DNA from: Bifidobacterium oedipodis
GTDB lineage: Bacteria > Actinomycetota > Actinomycetes > Actinomycetales > Bifidobacteriaceae
Length of the DNA: 64,000 bases
Assembly (NCBI RefSeq): GCF_012932425.1
Contig: NZ_JAAIII010000007.1
Span: 62,001-126,000 of the forward strand
Direction: 5' to 3'
Below, piece by piece: positions 16,600 through 26,174 of this stretch; position 1 is the first letter of the stretch; every line of letters begins with the position of its first letter. Both the position numbers and the translations under genes were made by a program. The notes under the pieces were generated by a model. It saw only the letters and a program-made list of their open reading frames with translations, was not told the origin of the DNA and did no database searches.

Positions 16600-18807
16600 A
16601 TGGCCGCCATCACCGAAGCCAACAAAGCCAAGGCCCACGAACTGCTCGCCAAGCTCAGCTTAGACGAGAAAATCGCCATGATTCACGCCGCGGGACTGTT
16701 CCGCACCGAAGGTGTGCCGCGTCTGGGCATCCCGCCCATGCGCATGGACGACGGTCCGATGGGTCCGCGAGCCGAACTGCACAACGACAACTGGATGCCG
16801 CTGTGGAACACACGCGACTACGTGACCTATCTGCCGTCCGGCTCGGCCATCGCCTCCACTTGGAACCCGACGCTGGCCAGAGCCGCGGGTGACGTGCTCG
16901 GCGAAGAGGCGCGTGGGCGTGGCAAGGATGTGATTCTTGGCCCGTCCATCAACATCAAGCGCAGTCCGCTGTGCGGCCGCAACTTCGAATACATGAGCGA
17001 GGATCCGTTCCTGACGTCCTCGCTCGGCGTCGAGGTGATTCGAGGCGTGCAGGAGCATGATGTGTCGGCCTGCGCCAAGCATTTTGCGGCCAACAGCCAG
17101 GAAACCGATCGTCTCGACGTGGACGAGACGATCAGCGAACGCGCGCTGCGCGAAATCTACCTGCCGGCCTTCGAAGCCGCCGTCAAGACGGGCAACGTGC
17201 TGTCGATCATGGGTGCCTACAACCTGGTCAACGGCACGCAATGCTGCGAATCGGCCACGCTGCTGGACGATATTCTGCGCGACGAATGGGGCTTCGAAGG
17301 ATTCGTGGTCTCTGACTGGAGCGCCGTCAAACGCACCAAGGAAAGCGCCGAAGTCGGCCTCGATGTGGAAATGTCGGTAACACCGAATTTCGACGACTAT
17401 TATTTCGCCAAACCGCTGAAGGCCGCCGTCGAAGCCGGCGAGGTAAGCGAGGCGGATGTGGATACCAAGGTGCTGCGCGTGCTCGCTGTGATGGATGCAC
17501 TGCATATGCTGCCTGATGAGCCGGCTGATTCCACCGGCTCTGACGTTGCCGCTGCTTCTGACGCTGCCGTCGTTCCCGCCGCTCCGGTGCGCAAGGCAGG
17601 TTCCTACGCCACCATCGCCCATACGCAGACCGCGCTGGACGTGGCTCGCGAAGCCGTGGTGCTGCTCAAGAACGACAGCGACGCACTGCCCTTGAACGAG
17701 CATGCCCTGCGTCGCGTGCTTGTGGTTGGCGCGAACGCCGATCGCATTCATTCCAATGGTGGCGGCTCGGCCGTTATCAAGGCACTGCATGAGGTGTCGC
17801 CGTTGCTCGGTCTGAACGGTCAGCTCGGCGGCAACGCCGAAATCATTCACGCGCTCGGCTACGACGCCAAGCAGGTGGTGCAGGACGCTTCCTGGCAGGA
17901 GGAAAGCCTGACCAACTCCGTGGGCGATGCATCCGACGATGCCGACCGTGCCCGTACGCTGCGCGACGAAGCGGTGGCCTTGGCCCGCGAGTTCGCCGCT
18001 TCGGGCGATCCGGTGATATTCGTCGGCGGTCTTGACCATGAGCAGGATTTGGAAGGCCGCGATCGCGACACCATGCGCCTGCCCTACGGCCAGGACGAGC
18101 TGATCGAAGCACTGCTGGACGCCGCTCCCGACACCATCCTGGTTTTCGTCGCCGGCTCGCCGGTCGAAATGCCATGGGCCGATCGCGCCAAAACCATCGT
18201 ATGGAGCTGGTACAACGGCTGCGAAGGCGGCACCGCGCTCGCCGAAGCGCTGCTGGGGCGCGTGAATCCGAGCGGTCACCTGCCCGAAACCTTCCCGATT
18301 GCACTCGCCGATTGCCCGGCGCATTCGATCGGCACGTTCGGGCCGGGTCTGCACGTCGAATACACCGAAGACATTTACGTGGGCTACCGCCACTATGAGA
18401 CGAAGAATGTGCCCGTGCGCTTCCCCTTCGGCCATGGTCTGAGCTACACCACCTTCGAGTATTCGGATCTGCATGTGCAGCGTGCACAGGTGGATGATGG
18501 CGAGAAGGCGCAGATTCTGGTGTCCTTCACCGTGGCCAACGTGGGGCAGAGGGCCGGCCAGGCCGTGCCCCAGGTATATCTCGGCCTGGAAGGCACCGGC
18601 GAGGACCGCCCCGCCAAAGAGCTTAAGGGCTTTGCCAAGGTGGAACTGGCACCCGGCCAATCGCTTGAGGTGACGGTGCCCTTGGACGCCAGCCAGGCGC
18701 TGCGCTACTGGTCCAATACGGCTGCCGCATTCGCCCTTGCTCCGGAGGCGAAGGTGTTTGTTGGCGAATCCGCGCATGATATTCGCCTTACCGGGCGTGT
18801 CGCGTGA
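16600..18807 (+). CDS. Beta-glucosidase-type glycoside hydrolase, GH3
   Basis: A 735-residue cytosolic GH3 enzyme. The N-terminal barrel has RLGIPPMRMDDGPMGPR, GPSINIKRSPLCGRNFEYMSEDP and ETDRLDVDETISERALREIYL. The nucleophile Asp lies in GFVVSDWSAVK near residue 243. A second alpha/beta domain follows an Ala/Ser/Pro linker (about 310-340), and an FnIII-like domain ends the protein. The ATG at 16600 is preferred because GAAGG lies 7 bases upstream; GTG at 16597 is also possible. It would release glucose (or another beta-linked sugar) from imported oligosaccharides. It is the last gene of the first operon, and the next operator begins 2 bases after its stop. Confidence 0.92.
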   Translation: MAAITEANKAKAHELLAKLSLDEKIAMIHAAGLFRTEGVPRLGIPPMRMDDGPMGPRAELHNDNWMPLWNTRDYVTYLPSGSAIASTWNPTLARAAGDVLGEEARGRGKDVILGPSINIKRSPLCGRNFEYMSEDPFLTSSLGVEVIRGVQEHDVSACAKHFAANSQETDRLDVDETISERALREIYLPAFEAAVKTGNVLSIMGAYNLVNGTQCCESATLLDDILRDEWGFEGFVVSDWSAVKRTKESAEVGLDVEMSVTPNFDDYYFAKPLKAAVEAGEVSEADVDTKVLRVLAVMDALHMLPDEPADSTGSDVAAASDAAVVPAAPVRKAGSYATIAHTQTALDVAREAVVLLKNDSDALPLNEHALRRVLVVGANADRIHSNGGGSAVIKALHEVSPLLGLNGQLGGNAEIIHALGYDAKQVVQDASWQEESLTNSVGDASDDADRARTLRDEAVALAREFAASGDPVIFVGGLDHEQDLEGRDRDTMRLPYGQDELIEALLDAAPDTILVFVAGSPVEMPWADRAKTIVWSWYNGCEGGTALAEALLGRVNPSGHLPETFPIALADCPAHSIGTFGPGLHVEYTEDIYVGYRHYETKNVPVRFPFGHGLSYTTFEYSDLHVQRAQVDDGEKAQILVSFTVANVGQRAGQAVPQVYLGLEGTGEDRPAKELKGFAKVELAPGQSLEVTVPLDASQALRYWSNTAAAFALAPEAKVFVGESAHDIRLTGRVA

Positions 18808-18809
18808 CG

Positions 18810-18831
18810 TTATTTATAAACTTATAAATAA
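18810..18831. promoter_or_regulatory. Palindromic operator, copy 2
   Basis: TTATTTATAA (18810-18819), AC, TTATAAATAA (18822-18831): perfect 10-bp arms. It sits between the GH3 stop and the GH31 start. No separate -35/-10 is obvious; the AT-rich arm may supply the -10. Confidence 0.75.
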
Positions 18832-18899
18832 GTAAAACCATCTGACGAAGCGTCCGCCGATGCGGGCGGGCGCTTCAAGCGCAAAGGAGCAAGGTTTCC

Positions 18900-20939
18900 A
18901 TGAAGTTCCTCAATGGCGGCTGGCTGATTCGCGACGGTTTCGACGTCAAATACGCGGCCAACATCTACGACGCGGACATCGAAGAGAAGAAACTCACCCT
19001 CTACTGCCCGTTCGGTGTGCCGATCCATCACCCCGGCCAGACGCTCGACGGCGGCATGCTCACCATCGAAGTGACCTCGCCGCGTCCGGACATCATCACC
19101 ACGCGCATGATCAACTTCCGCAAGAACCGCGATCATTGCCCCGCGTTCCAGCTCAACACCACCGATCCGGATGTGAGCATCGAAGAAAACGACGAAGCAT
19201 GGTCCTTCACCTCCGGTCGCCTGACCCTGCGCATCGCCAAGGGCGAATCCATCGACTTCCAGTACCTGTACGACGGCAAGGAGATCGCACGCTCCGGCTG
19301 GCGCGCCAAGGCGCTGGTCACCGATGATCAGGGTCGTCTGCACGTCTCCGAACAGCTCAACCTCGGCGTGGGCGAGAAGATCTACGGCTTGGGCGAACGC
19401 TTCACCAACTTCGTCAAGAACGGCCAGAGCGTCGAAATCTGGAACGAGGACGGCGGCACCGGCACCGAGCAGGCCTACAAGAACATCCCCTTCTACCTGT
19501 CGAACAAGAAGTACGGCCTGTTCGTCGACAACCCCGGCAAGGTCAGCTTCGAAATCGGCTCCGAAAAGGTCTCCCGCGTGCAGTTCTCCGTGCCCGGCGA
19601 GGAGATGACCTATTCGGTGATCGGCGGCGAAGACCTCAAGGCCATCTTGGGCAACTACACCGATTTGACCGGCAAGCCGCCGCTGGTGCCCGAATGGAGC
19701 TACGGCCTGTGGCTGTCGACCTCGTTCACCACCGACTACGACGAGAAAACCGTCAACGAATTCGTCGACGGCATGGCCGAGCGTGATATCCCGCTGTCGG
19801 TGTTCCACTTCGACTGCCGTTGGATGAAGGACGTCGAATGGTGCAACTTCACCTGGCGTGAAGACACCTTCCCCGACCCCGAGGGCATGCTCGCCGGACT
19901 GCACGCCAAGGGCCTCAAGGTGTGCGCGTGGATCAACTCCTACATCGCCCAGAAGTCCCCGCTGTTCGAGGAAGGCGCCGCCAAGGGCTACTTCATCAAG
20001 CGCAAGGACGGCTCCGTGTGGCAGTGGGACAAGTGGCAGGCCGGCATGGCCATCGTCGACTTCACCAACCCCGAAGCCACGAAGTGGTACCAGTCCAAGC
20101 TGCGCCACCTCATCGACCAGGGCGTCGACTGCTTCAAGACGGACTTCGGCGAACGCATCCCGGTTGACGACGTCGTCTATTACGACGGCTCCGACCCCGA
20201 AATGATGCACAACTACTACACCTACCTGTACAACAAGGCGGTCTACGACCTGCTGGTGGAAGCCAAAGGCAAGGACGAGGCGATTCTCTTCGCCCGCTCC
20301 GCCACGGTGGGCGGCCAGTGCTTCCCGGTGCATTGGGGCGGCGACTGCTCGTCGAACTATCCGTCCATGGCCGAATCCCTGCGCGCCGGCCTGAGCTTCG
20401 GCATGTCCGGCTTCGGCTACTGGAGCCACGACATCGCCGGCTTCGAGGATCGCCCGACCCCCGACCTGTACAAGCGTTGGACCCAGTTCGGTCTGCTCAG
20501 CTCCCACTCGCGCTACCACGGCTCCACCGAATACAAAGTGCCGTGGCTCTACGGCGAAGAAGCAGTGGACGTGGCCCGCGAATTCACCAAGCTCAAGCTG
20601 CGCCTCAAGCCCTACCTGCTCGACCAGATGAAGGTCACGCACGAAACGGGTGTGCCGATGATGCGCGCCATGGTGCTGGAATTCCCCGACGACCCAGCCT
20701 GCGAGGATCTCGACACCCAGTACATGCTGGGCGACGACCTGCTGGTGGCACCGGTGTTCAGCGAAGACGGCACCGCGCGCTTCTACGTGCCCGACGCGGG
20801 CGGTGAACAGGCAGGCCAGCCGTGGGTCAGCATCCTGACCGGCAAGGCCTACGAGCCGGGCCGTTGGTACACCGAAACCTTCGACTACCACACCCTGCCC
20901 GCCCTCGCCCGCCCCGGCAGCAACCCGCTCGGCGAGTAA
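18900..20939 (+). CDS. Alpha-xylosidase, GH31 (YicI/XylS-like)
   Basis: A 679-residue GH31 enzyme, cytosolic. The N-terminal beta-sandwich includes LGVGEKIYGLGERFTNFVKNGQ near residue 155. The barrel carries VFHFDCRWMKDVEWCNFTW, whose aromatic-rich loop is typical of alpha-xylosidases rather than alpha-glucosidases. The nucleophile Asp is in CFKTDFGERIP near residue 415, and the acid/base Asp is expected in the HWGGDCSSNYPSM segment near residue 482. ATG at 18900 follows AAAGGAGCAAGG. It would remove alpha-1,6-xylose from the non-reducing end of xyloglucan-type oligosaccharides. It has its own operator (18810), shared with the ABC and GH94 operons. Confidence 0.93.
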   Translation: MKFLNGGWLIRDGFDVKYAANIYDADIEEKKLTLYCPFGVPIHHPGQTLDGGMLTIEVTSPRPDIITTRMINFRKNRDHCPAFQLNTTDPDVSIEENDEAWSFTSGRLTLRIAKGESIDFQYLYDGKEIARSGWRAKALVTDDQGRLHVSEQLNLGVGEKIYGLGERFTNFVKNGQSVEIWNEDGGTGTEQAYKNIPFYLSNKKYGLFVDNPGKVSFEIGSEKVSRVQFSVPGEEMTYSVIGGEDLKAILGNYTDLTGKPPLVPEWSYGLWLSTSFTTDYDEKTVNEFVDGMAERDIPLSVFHFDCRWMKDVEWCNFTWREDTFPDPEGMLAGLHAKGLKVCAWINSYIAQKSPLFEEGAAKGYFIKRKDGSVWQWDKWQAGMAIVDFTNPEATKWYQSKLRHLIDQGVDCFKTDFGERIPVDDVVYYDGSDPEMMHNYYTYLYNKAVYDLLVEAKGKDEAILFARSATVGGQCFPVHWGGDCSSNYPSMAESLRAGLSFGMSGFGYWSHDIAGFEDRPTPDLYKRWTQFGLLSSHSRYHGSTEYKVPWLYGEEAVDVAREFTKLKLRLKPYLLDQMKVTHETGVPMMRAMVLEFPDDPACEDLDTQYMLGDDLLVAPVFSEDGTARFYVPDAGGEQAGQPWVSILTGKAYEPGRWYTETFDYHTLPALARPGSNPLGE

Positions 20940-20980
20940 GGCTTCATAGCCAATAATCCGGCATAATCAACAATCATTCA

Positions 20981-21024
20981 CGCAAGGTGCGCGGTGCCAT
21001 AACCCTGGCGGCGCGCACCTTGCG
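20981..21024. repeat. 12-bp inverted repeat between GH31 and GH43
   Basis: CGCAAGGTGCGC (20981-20992) and GCGCACCTTGCG (21013-21024) are perfect complements, without a following T run. Downstream (21063-21095) lies a short direct repeat of TTACGCACC units. Probably an RNA hairpin between cotranscribed genes. Confidence 0.5.
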
Positions 21025-21129
21025 CGTATCAGACGCGCAGCGACGCGCGTATATATCGCACATACTTGCGCACCTTTACGCACCCTTACGCACCTATAAC
21101 GTACGCATATCAAGGAGTTCAGCACACCC

Positions 21130-22668
21130 ATGACACTGTTCAACGTCACCGAAGCCAAGCGCCTGGCCTCAGGCTTCTATCCGGATCCGACCATCTGTGA
21201 AAAGCCGACAGGCGGCTACTACATGGTGAACAGTTCCTTCGAATACTTCCCAGGTCTTCCGGTGTGGGAAAGCGACGACGGCGAACACTGGACGCGCGTC
21301 GGCAACGCGATGGACCGAGCCAGCCAGTTCCCCTACGATTCGATGGACAACAACCAAGGCATCTACGCCCCCACCCTACGCTGGCACAACGGCCTCTACT
21401 ATCTGATCGTCACCAACGTGAACCGTGGCAATATGATCCTCACCTCCGCCGATCCGCACCAGGGCTGGTCCGAGCCGATCTGGGTGGAGGGATGGCCCGG
21501 CATCGACCCGAGCCTGTTCTTCGACGATGACGGCACGGTCTACATCTGCGGCAACGAAGGCGGCGGCCCGGACGAGGACGGCAACATCGAACCGGCCGGC
21601 ATCTACCTGTCTGCCATCGATCCGGACACCGGCACTGTGCTGACCCGTCGCCGTCGCATTTGCGGAGGCATCACCGGCTCCAACCCCGAAGGGCCGCACC
21701 TGTACAAGCGTGAGGGAACCTACTATCTGATGTGGGCCGAAGGCGGCACCGAATCCGGGCATATGGAAAATATCGCCCGCGCAACCGATCCGTTCGGCCC
21801 CTACGATATGTACCCCGGCAATCCGCTGATTACCAACCGATCCACCCACCTGACCCTGCAGGCCATCGGACACTGCGACTGCGCCCACTTCGAAGCCGAC
21901 CGTACGCTGATGGTATTCCACGGCACACGCAACAACGACGAATACCCGGCCCAAGGTTGGGTTGGCCGCGAACCCTACGGCGTGTGGTTCGATTGGGCCG
22001 ACGGCTGGCCGGCGCTCGCCGACCAATCCTATGACACGCAGCTCGTGGGCGACGGGCAGGCCAACGAACAGGCCGTCGCATGGGTGACGCCCAGCATCGA
22101 CGAAGATGGGCGTTTCATGGTAATCAGCGGGGGCAGTGATGGCAACGATGGCAGCGAGGGCGGCACTGCTTCGGCGATTACCATCGATGCGCGGCCGCAC
22201 GGCTTCGACCTATCCCACGGTCCGTGTCTGATCGGCACCCGGCAAACCGACGTGCGCTTCGGCTTCTCGGCTACGCTGGTCAATCCGAAAAGCTTGGAAA
22301 TCGGCGAAACCGGCGTGACCGTTTACGCCAATTCACGCCACTACATGGTGATCGCCGCCCAAGCGGCCGCCAACGGCACCACCACCGTCGAAGCGCGCGT
22401 ATACAACGCCGGGCTCGTGACACGTCTTGGCTCGGTGCGCGTGCCCTCCGCCCCGGCGCTCACCTTCCGTGTGGAAGGCGACGAACGCGGCTACCGCTTC
22501 CTCGTCTCATCCGCTGACACCGATGGTGAATCGGTGCTGGACGAGGCGCCGGGCAAGGTGCTCTCGTTCTCCAACGCGGGTGGCTTCACCGGCATCATAT
22601 TGGGACTCTACGCCCACGGCCTGGGCCAAGTCGCCTTCCGCGACATCGCCTACCGCGCTGGCCGTTGA
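21130..22668 (+). CDS. GH43 beta-xylosidase / alpha-L-arabinofuranosidase (XynB-like)
   Basis: A 512-residue two-domain GH43. The propeller starts with SGFYPDPTICEKPTGGYYMVNSSFEYFPGLPVW, where the early Asp is the catalytic base. It continues with IDPSLFFDDDGTVYICGNEG and the acid Glu in SNPEGPHLYKREGTYYLMWAEGG near residue 195. The C-terminal ~190 residues form the concanavalin-like sandwich usual in XynB-type enzymes (FDLSHGPCLIGTRQTDVRFGFSATL). No signal peptide. The start has AAGGAG about 12 bases upstream. The stop is immediately followed by the LacI start, so the two are coupled. It would trim xylose or arabinose from imported oligosaccharides. Confidence 0.9.
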   Translation: MTLFNVTEAKRLASGFYPDPTICEKPTGGYYMVNSSFEYFPGLPVWESDDGEHWTRVGNAMDRASQFPYDSMDNNQGIYAPTLRWHNGLYYLIVTNVNRGNMILTSADPHQGWSEPIWVEGWPGIDPSLFFDDDGTVYICGNEGGGPDEDGNIEPAGIYLSAIDPDTGTVLTRRRRICGGITGSNPEGPHLYKREGTYYLMWAEGGTESGHMENIARATDPFGPYDMYPGNPLITNRSTHLTLQAIGHCDCAHFEADRTLMVFHGTRNNDEYPAQGWVGREPYGVWFDWADGWPALADQSYDTQLVGDGQANEQAVAWVTPSIDEDGRFMVISGGSDGNDGSEGGTASAITIDARPHGFDLSHGPCLIGTRQTDVRFGFSATLVNPKSLEIGETGVTVYANSRHYMVIAAQAAANGTTTVEARVYNAGLVTRLGSVRVPSAPALTFRVEGDERGYRFLVSSADTDGESVLDEAPGKVLSFSNAGGFTGIILGLYAHGLGQVAFRDIAYRAGR

Positions 22669-23712
22669 ATGGTCGGTATCAAGGAGGTAGCGCAGCGGGC
22701 GGGCGTATCCATCAGCACCGTATCGTATGCGATGAGCGGCAAACGGCCGGTCAGCGCCGAAACCAAGCTGCGCGTTCGCCAAGCCGCTCGAGAACTCGGA
22801 TATTACCCCTCCGATGCGCTGCATGTGCTGCGCGGGGAACTCACCCATGTCATTGCGGTGAGTTCCCCGATAGGCCCGGATACGGATTATGCGAACTGGT
22901 CGCCTTTTTTCTTTGCGGTAGCCTCTAAGCTGCGTGCGCATGGCTATGATGTCCTGCTGCTCGCCGGCGAGCAGCAGGACATGGAACGTGTTGCGGATGC
23001 GGGTCTGGTAGATGGAATCCTATTGCTGGACGTGACGGTGGACGATCCCCGGGCCGCCGCTGCGACAACGTCCAGTGTGCCGATGGTGTCAATCGGCTGC
23101 CCTCGGCATGTGCAGAGACTGGCGGCAGTGGACCTTGACTTTGAAGCCATGGGCCGATGCGCCATCGACAAACTTGCCGAACTGGGGCACCGCAATCTGC
23201 TGTTTGTCGGTTCTCCGGTCAGCGCCTACCTATCCAAGGTGAATTTTCTGGTGCGCACGCGAGACGCGATTCTTTCCAGGGCTCGATCGCTCGGCATGCA
23301 TGTGTCATTTGCCTCGACCAGCGACGGTGGCTTGGAGGAAATGCGTCGTTTGGCCGATCGCATGCTGTCTGCATCCTCTGCGATCACAGCGGTGCTAGGC
23401 CAATGCGATCCTCACGCTTTGACGAATCTATCGGCTGTATTGCACGAGCGCGGCATGAGCATACCCGATGACCTCTCGATGATCGCCCTCGGCTCGTTCG
23501 GCTACGCCTCGGCCATGGGCGTGAGAATCGATGAGATTCCCATGCAGCCTTACGCGACCTGCGGGCGTGCTGTGGACCTGCTGATGGAGTTTATCGAAGG
23601 CAAGCGCCAACGCCCTGCAGATGGCCTGACGGAACTGGTGCCGGTGCAATACTTGCAACGCGGAAGCGTAGGGAAAACCATCGCGCCAGTTCATCGAAAA
23701 ACATCGAAATAA
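22669..23712 (+). CDS. LacI-family transcriptional regulator A
   Basis: A 347-residue repressor. The helix-turn-helix with hinge is IKEVAQRAGVSISTVSYAMSGKRPVSAETKLRVRQAARELGYYPS (residues 4-48), followed by a periplasmic-binding-like sensor domain (LGHRNLLFVGSPVS, IPDDLSMIALGSFGYAS). Its ATG abuts the GH43 stop and has no ribosome binding site of its own, so translation depends on GH43. Being inside the GH31-GH43-SBP cluster it probably senses a breakdown sugar of the same substrate. I could not assign an operator to it. Confidence 0.92.
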   Translation: MVGIKEVAQRAGVSISTVSYAMSGKRPVSAETKLRVRQAARELGYYPSDALHVLRGELTHVIAVSSPIGPDTDYANWSPFFFAVASKLRAHGYDVLLLAGEQQDMERVADAGLVDGILLLDVTVDDPRAAAATTSSVPMVSIGCPRHVQRLAAVDLDFEAMGRCAIDKLAELGHRNLLFVGSPVSAYLSKVNFLVRTRDAILSRARSLGMHVSFASTSDGGLEEMRRLADRMLSASSAITAVLGQCDPHALTNLSAVLHERGMSIPDDLSMIALGSFGYASAMGVRIDEIPMQPYATCGRAVDLLMEFIEGKRQRPADGLTELVPVQYLQRGSVGKTIAPVHRKTSK

Positions 23713-23824
23713 TTTTCAACGCGAATCTGCTGCCAATATCCTGACAATCAAGAAACCGGAAGGGAACCAAGACTGCGGCGATGTCGACGCAACGGCTTTC
23801 CGGGAATGAAGAAAGCGAGGAAGC

Positions 23825-25582
23825 ATGAACCATTTAAAGCGAACCGTTATCGCAGGCTTGGTGACGTTGAGCATGATAACTTCGCTGGCCGCTTGCGGAG
23901 GTAAAGACACTGCTGTCGATGCCCCTGATGACGGCTCGGAGATGACGGTTGAGGTGTTCGACGCCTTGGCCAACTATCAGGGCGAGCAGAAGGGCTGGTT
24001 CGCCAAGCTCATTAAGGATAAGTTCAACATCAAGCTCAACATCATCGCCCCGAATGTGGCGGGCGGTGGTTCCACACTGTTCGACACTCGCTCTGCCGCC
24101 GGCAACCTCGGCGACATCATCATTATGGGCAGCGGCAGCGGGCAGGCGGAACGCGTAGTCAAAGCCGGTCTGGTGGCGGACCTGAGCGACTATATCGACG
24201 ACACCGAATATCTCAAGCAATACCAAGGTGCCATCGACGAACTCACCGCAACGGCCAACCAGCAGGACGGCGTATGGGGCATCCCCACGTCGGTTTCGTC
24301 GCTGTCGCCTTCGGAATCCAGCGAGGGTGTGGAACCAACCTTTGGGCCATTCGTGCGCTGGGATTACTACAAGGCCATCGGATACCCGCAAGTCGCCACG
24401 CTGGAAGACCTGCTGCCAGTGCTTAAGGACATGCAGGACAAGGCTCGTGCAACCGAAGGCACCAACGATATCTACGCGTTAAGTCTGTTCAAAGATTGGG
24501 ACGGCGAGGCCATGCAGAACGGCTACCAGTTCCCGGCGTTCTACGGGTACGCCGAGGGCCTAGGCTACGTACTGACCAAGTATGACGGCAGCGACTATCA
24601 ATCGCTGATCGACGAAAACAGCCAATATGTGCGTGCGCTGAGATTCTTCAACAAGGCCTACCAGATGGGCTTGGTCGATCCCGAATCGACCACGCAGAAC
24701 TATGACACCATGTACTCGAAGTACAAGGAAGGCAAGGTGCTGTTCTCCTTCTGGCCGTGGCTGGGGCAGGCCGCCTATAACACCACAGCCAACAAAGAGG
24801 CCGGCAAGGGCTTCATGATGCTGGACATCGACGATATGACCATCGCTTCCAAGGGCGCGCAGCCCAACGGCACCAGCACCTTCATCGCCGTGGGCGCGAA
24901 GGCCAAGAACAAGGAACGTTTGGTGAAGTTCATCGACTGGCTCTACTCGCCCGAAGGCATTCAGGCATCGGGTTCGCAAACCAACGGTGCGGCCGGCATC
25001 GAGGGGCTGACTTGGCAGCTGAACGACGCGGGAGCGCCCAAGCTGACTGATTTTGGCGTCAAAGCAGTGTCTGGTGAAAGCGTGAATGTGCCGGAAGAGT
25101 ACGGTGGTGGCGGATATACCGACGGTGCCTCCCAGCTGAACGTCAGCACCGTGCTGAACAAGGACACCGATCCGAATACCGGCGCTCCCTACAACTATCA
25201 AATGTGGGATTCCGAACTTGCCAAGCGTGACACCGCGCTTGATAAGGATTGGCAGGAACATATGGGTGGCGCCCGCACCACCATGGAGTTCCTGGAAGCC
25301 AACGACAAGTTGGCTGTGATTCCGGGCGCGACGTATGTGGCTCCCGACGAGGATTCCAAAATCACTGCGGTTCGTGGACAGATCAAGACCGCCGTGGTCA
25401 ATGCCTGCTGGCAAGCGGTGTTCACCGACAGTGACGACGAGTTTGATGCCGTCTGGTCCCAAGGCGTCCAAAACGTTGAGGCGCTGGGCTATGACGAGGT
25501 GTATCAGATTGATCTTGCTAATAGCAAGGCGATGACGGAGGCTCGTCAGGCTGTGGAAGATGAGTATCAGGACCGCGGATAG
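23825..25582 (+). CDS. Extracellular sugar-binding lipoprotein 2, paralog of SBP 1
   Basis: A 585-residue lipoprotein with lipobox LAAC and signal ILVTLSM-like hydrophobic core (GLVTLSMITSLAAC). It is strikingly similar to the SBP at 12411-14183, with the same blocks ANYQGEQKGWFAKLIKDKFN, SAAGNLGD, PESTTQNYDTM and LFSFWPWLGQAAYN. No permease genes accompany it, so it presumably feeds the permeases at 10273-12277. Differences concentrate in loops, e.g. the PEEYGGGGYTDGASQL region, which suggests altered ligand choice. The ATG at 23825 follows GAGGAAGC. A strong terminator at 25611-25663 ends the operon. Confidence 0.92.
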   Translation: MNHLKRTVIAGLVTLSMITSLAACGGKDTAVDAPDDGSEMTVEVFDALANYQGEQKGWFAKLIKDKFNIKLNIIAPNVAGGGSTLFDTRSAAGNLGDIIIMGSGSGQAERVVKAGLVADLSDYIDDTEYLKQYQGAIDELTATANQQDGVWGIPTSVSSLSPSESSEGVEPTFGPFVRWDYYKAIGYPQVATLEDLLPVLKDMQDKARATEGTNDIYALSLFKDWDGEAMQNGYQFPAFYGYAEGLGYVLTKYDGSDYQSLIDENSQYVRALRFFNKAYQMGLVDPESTTQNYDTMYSKYKEGKVLFSFWPWLGQAAYNTTANKEAGKGFMMLDIDDMTIASKGAQPNGTSTFIAVGAKAKNKERLVKFIDWLYSPEGIQASGSQTNGAAGIEGLTWQLNDAGAPKLTDFGVKAVSGESVNVPEEYGGGGYTDGASQLNVSTVLNKDTDPNTGAPYNYQMWDSELAKRDTALDKDWQEHMGGARTTMEFLEANDKLAVIPGATYVAPDEDSKITAVRGQIKTAVVNACWQAVFTDSDDEFDAVWSQGVQNVEALGYDEVYQIDLANSKAMTEARQAVEDEYQDRG

Positions 25583-25610
25583 GAGCTGTTGATCCTGCGG
25601 TTGTTTGCTT

Positions 25611-25663
25611 AGGCCGTCACCGTTCTCATGCTAGGTAGGTGCGTGGGGCGGTGACGGCCTTTT
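25611..25663 (+). terminator. Terminator of the GH31-GH43-LacI-SBP operon
   Basis: AGGCCGTCACCG (25611-25622) pairs perfectly with CGGTGACGGCCT (25649-25660), followed by TTT. Confidence 0.8.
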
Positions 25664-25666
25664 GTG

Positions 25667-25968
25667 TCATGACCCCTGAAATATCGATGTATTTCGGGGG
25701 TTGTGATTATGGGGTGCATCACTACCCTCGAAATGCGATGGTATTTGCGGGGCAGTGATAGTTGCTTCGTATCACTACCCCTGAAATATGGAGGTATCTG
25801 TGAGTTGTGATAGGCGCCATTAATCACAACCCCGAAAATATGCCGATATTTATGGGGTTGTGATGAATGCCGCGGATCACGACCCTGAATATATGCCGGT
25901 ATATGTCGGGTTGTGACGGTCGCGAAAATCAATACCCCCACAATGTGCTGGTATTTGTGGGGTTGTGA
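25667..25968. repeat. Array of six 40-bp palindromes with 52-53 bp period
   Basis: Units begin at 25667, 25719, 25772, 25824, 25877 and 25929, each 39-40 bp, separated by 12-13 bp spacers of unrelated sequence. Each starts TCA(C/T)(A/G/T)ACCC, has an AT-rich middle with ATAT...GGTATTT, and ends GGGGTTGTGA, so each can fold back on itself. Start-to-start distances are 52, 53, 52, 53, 52 bp, five helical turns. The whole array fills the gap between the SBP terminator and the ROK gene. Confidence 0.85.
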
Positions 25969-26174
25969 TAGTCGGCGCTGGGCGTAGTGCCTCGAATATA
26001 CATCGAATGTACCCGGCATATGCCCGCAAGATTCTTCGGAAACTGACATCGGACGACGATTCGTCGACCGACGGCGTTCGAGAGTGATTTTCCGCTGAAA
26101 AAGAACGTTTTCCACCCCTGTTGCAGGCTTCCTGATTACGCTATAGTTACAGAAAGCTGGCAAGGGAGGGTGTG

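Larger units (their letters stand above)
25609..26163 (-). other. Open frame across the palindrome array (doubtful gene)
   Basis: The minus strand is open for 184 codons through the palindrome array, giving a 35-residue periodic peptide (SQPHKYRHIFGVVI, IPPYFRGSDTK motifs). Period 105 bp is two array units, so the openness follows from the repeat itself. It has no recognisable domain and no convincing ribosome site. I regard it as a by-product of the array unless translation is shown. Confidence 0.25.

Noticed and set aside
16660-18777. A 705-codon minus-strand frame
   Set aside because: It lies wholly antisense to the GH3 gene and resembles no family; typical of GC-rich genes.
25667-25968. 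CRISPR array
   Set aside because: Units are self-complementary along their whole length, spacers are only 12-13 bp, units vary strongly, and no cas gene is near.
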